Below are positions 5,302 through 5,431 of a stretch of DNA of 5,431 nucleotides, in pieces. How positions within the stretch are numbered: the first letter of the stretch is position 1; every line of letters begins with the position of its first letter. Where the stretch lies: positions 1-5,431 of the forward strand of contig CAAFIS010000066.1 of the NCBI GenBank assembly GCA_900763035.1, in the 5' to 3' direction. The position numbers were made by a program, and so were the translations under genes. The notes under the pieces are model-generated. The model searched no databases. It was not told the DNA's origin and saw nothing but the letters and a program-made list of their open reading frames with translations. The stretch is from Clostridia bacterium (GTDB lineage: Bacteria; Bacillota; Clostridia; Oscillospirales; Acutalibacteraceae).

Positions 5302-5430
5302 ACTCATGCTCTCCTTCTTTTGGATCGTTTCTGTCGTGCCGGACTGCTGTACCGGCGCAGTCTGAGCAGCCGCCTTGGCTGCATTGGAGATCCGGCTGGC
5401 TGCCGCTTTTGCCGCAGCCGGAGCGCCGGA
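5302..5430 (-). CDS. open in-frame upstream extension of BMC-H paralog 2 (Ala-rich, partial)
   Basis: From 5430 leftwards, 41 codons before the ATG at 5307, then Met-Ser, run without a stop directly into the BMC-H frame. They encode an Ala/Lys/Gln-rich stretch ([20 protein letters not shown], then [19 protein letters not shown]) that looks like a flexible linker after a helix, not a folded domain. Either the BMC-H domain is the C-terminal part of a longer fusion protein starting outside the window, or this frame is open by chance. One other frame ends in a TGA overlapping the 5307 ATG (ATGA), which would suit an upstream gene's end, but its translation is Arg-rich and looks like an out-of-frame shadow. 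The last codons (KKES) also carry the AAGGAG Shine-Dalgarno. Confidence 0.45.
5311..5316 (-). promoter_or_regulatory. Shine-Dalgarno of BMC-H paralog 2
   Basis: The minus strand reads AAGGAG, 9 nt before the ATG at 5301 and 3 nt before the ATG at 5307. It supports independent initiation of a 90-residue BMC-H even if the frame also continues from upstream. Confidence 0.7.
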
Positions 5431-5431
5431 C

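Noticed and set aside
1..5431. CRISPR arrays, tRNA or rRNA genes, transposases
   Set aside because: No regularly spaced direct repeats, no tRNA-like cloverleaf or rRNA stretches, and no transposase-like translation were seen.

Overview
The window is a GC-rich bacterial segment dominated by part of a bacterial microcompartment (BMC, metabolosome) operon on the minus strand. GC-rich codons, strong AAGGAG-type Shine-Dalgarno sites, short intergenic gaps, an iron-sulfur L-serine dehydratase tail and a Pdu-like shell/electron-transfer set all suggest an anaerobic Firmicute, perhaps a GC-rich gut clostridium of the Oscillospiraceae type. This taxonomic call is an inference; no rRNA or marker gene is present.

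Layout from left to right. At 1-190 (+) is the C-terminal end of an L-serine ammonia-lyase. A 15-bp stem-loop at 246-279 lies where it converges with the next unit. At 295-1453 (-) is a two-gene unit: a histidine phosphatase (phosphoglycerate-mutase-like) followed by a small HD-domain protein. A perfect, symmetric terminator at 1492-1522 separates this unit from the BMC operon. The BMC operon is read right to left from beyond the right edge down to 1542: BMC-H shell gene, second BMC-H shell gene, a 240-nt spacer full of inverted repeats, PduL phosphotransacylase, EutN/CcmL-type BMC-P vertex protein, PduS-like flavin/iron-sulfur electron-transfer protein, and PduT-like BMC-T shell protein. PduT is the last gene before the terminator.

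How the genes work together: the BMC-H paralogs tile the facets and BMC-P caps the vertices. PduL, in the lumen, converts acyl-CoA to acyl-phosphate and so recycles CoA. PduS and the PduT trimer, which keeps the Cys38 used for a [4Fe-4S] cluster in characterised PduT, form a likely electron conduit across the shell. This set fits an aldehyde-processing metabolosome. The signature enzyme (diol dehydratase, glycyl-radical enzyme or other) is outside the window, so the substrate cannot be named. No PduM lies between PduL and EutN and no PduO is seen, so this is not a plain copy of the enterobacterial pdu order.

The most unusual points are: the reading frame of the rightmost BMC-H gene stays open upstream to the window edge through an Ala-rich linker-like stretch, raising the possibility of a fusion or a dual-start gene; the two BMC-H paralogs are nearly identical in their first 75 residues but diverge in the tail; and the BMC-H/pduL spacer is strongly structured.
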